This document shows, piece after piece, positions 5,999-6,278 of a stretch of DNA of 6,278 bases. The notes beneath the pieces were generated by a model. That model made no database searches. It worked only from the letters and a program-made list of their open reading frames with translations, and had not been told where the DNA came from. The translations under genes and the position numbers were made by a program. Source of the DNA: Gemmatimonadales bacterium (GTDB taxonomy: Bacteria; Gemmatimonadota; Gemmatimonadetes; Gemmatimonadales; GWC2-71-9); the NCBI GenBank assembly GCA_025924275.1, contig JAICEH010000125.1:1-6278 (forward strand). Reading direction: 5' to 3'. Numbering within the stretch: the stretch's first letter is position 1; every line of letters begins with the position of its first letter.

Positions 5999-6028
5999 CG
6001 CGGCCCCCGTCCTCCGACCGGGGCCGCG
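5999..6028. terminator. Hairpin between convergent genes, probable bidirectional terminator
   Basis: CGCGGCCCC (5999-6007) pairs perfectly with GGGGCCGCG (6020-6028). After one C/C mismatch, three more pairs (GTC with GAC) close a 4-nt loop. It sits in the 59-nt gap between the 3' ends of the lipoprotein gene (+) and the YgfZ-like gene (-). Neither strand carries a T-run after the stem. A smaller 5-bp stem (5980-5994, CAGGC/GCCTG) precedes it. Confidence 0.7.
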
Positions 6029-6034
6029 GCGCGT

Positions 6035-6278
6035 TCAGGCCGCGGGAAACGGCAGCTCGGTCACCCGCGCCGGGACTCCGCCCCCCAGCACCTGGCTGCC
6101 CGCCGGAACCTCGCGCCGTACCGGGGCCAGTCCGAGCGTCCGCCCGGGCAGGACCAGGAGGGAGCGGAGCCGGCCCACCACCTTCCCGTCCTGCACGAGC
6201 TCGTCGCCGGCCGGGACCCCGCCGCCCCAGTCCAGCCCGCGCAACACCCGGTTGGCGTGCCCGCGGACGTGGAGCCGC
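6035..6278 (-). CDS. ygfZ: YgfZ/GcvT-like folate-binding protein, C-terminal part only
   Basis: Only the last 80 or so residues are in the window; the frame is open to the window edge, so the start is missing. The visible part begins RLHVRGHANRVLRGLDW, matching the RGHVNRRLxGL segment that follows the KGCYxGQE motif of YgfZ-type tetrahydrofolate-binding proteins. It continues with a C-terminal beta-barrel pattern: AGDELVQDGKVVGRLRS, then LGLAPVRREVPAGSQV, and ends ARVTELPFPAA. YgfZ relatives use folate in maintenance or repair of certain iron-sulfur enzymes in the cytosol. The RGHxNR stretch favours YgfZ over the glycine-cleavage T-protein GcvT, but KGCYxGQE itself would lie just outside the window, so this is not proved. 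The gene converges on the small lipoprotein gene. Confidence 0.82.
   Translation of the reverse strand, partial: RLHVRGHANRVLRGLDWGGGVPAGDELVQDGKVVGRLRSLLVLPGRTLGLAPVRREVPAGSQVLGGGVPARVTELPFPAA

Noticed and set aside
1..6278. Mobile elements, CRISPR arrays, tRNA or rRNA genes
   Set aside because: No transposase, integrase, spaced direct-repeat array or recognisable structural RNA was seen on either strand.

Overview
The window is about 70% G+C or more by eye. It reads as a chromosomal stretch from a Gram-negative-type, aerobic soil or environmental bacterium. Three things point to Gemmatimonadota or a similar high-GC diderm phylum: an S46 exopeptidase with a TNHHCARGC active-site segment, a lipoprotein M48 peptidase with a distinctive C-terminal tail, and a short alanine-rich lipoprotein. 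This assignment is an inference from family flavour, not from a marker gene. No mobile element, phage gene, CRISPR array, tRNA or rRNA is visible.

Layout. Positions 1-2009 (+) hold the body of a secreted S46 dipeptidyl-peptidase whose signal peptide lies before the window. After an 87-nt gap, 2097-3542 (+) encodes an M48 zinc metalloprotease with a Tat-type lipoprotein signal. Ten bases later a 12-helix MFS exporter (3553-4902, +) begins. Its stop overlaps the start of a cytidylate-kinase-like protein (4899-5540, +) by four bases. These genes are co-directional and the last three are close enough to be one transcript. A GC-rich hairpin just after 5540 probably ends that run.

Positions 5541-5753 are non-coding but densely organised. 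They contain the post-gene hairpin, a CRP/FNR-like palindrome (5614-5629), a sigma70-like promoter (5647-5674), a perfect 9-bp stem-loop at the predicted 5' end of the transcript (5686-5708), and a ribosome binding site. All of this precedes a 73-residue alanine-rich lipoprotein (5754-5975, +). A strong hairpin (5999-6028) separates it from the convergent 3' end of a YgfZ/GcvT-like folate-binding protein on the minus strand (6035-6278, running off the window).

Functionally, the first two genes are exported peptidases, one in the periplasm and one at a membrane surface, suggesting envelope protein turnover or peptide nutrition. The MFS exporter and kinase-like protein form a translationally coupled pair of unknown substrate. 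Most of the window is ordinary. The parts most worth a second look are the regulatory architecture of the small lipoprotein gene, the lipoprotein itself, and the 13-bp hairpin embedded at the start of the MFS gene.
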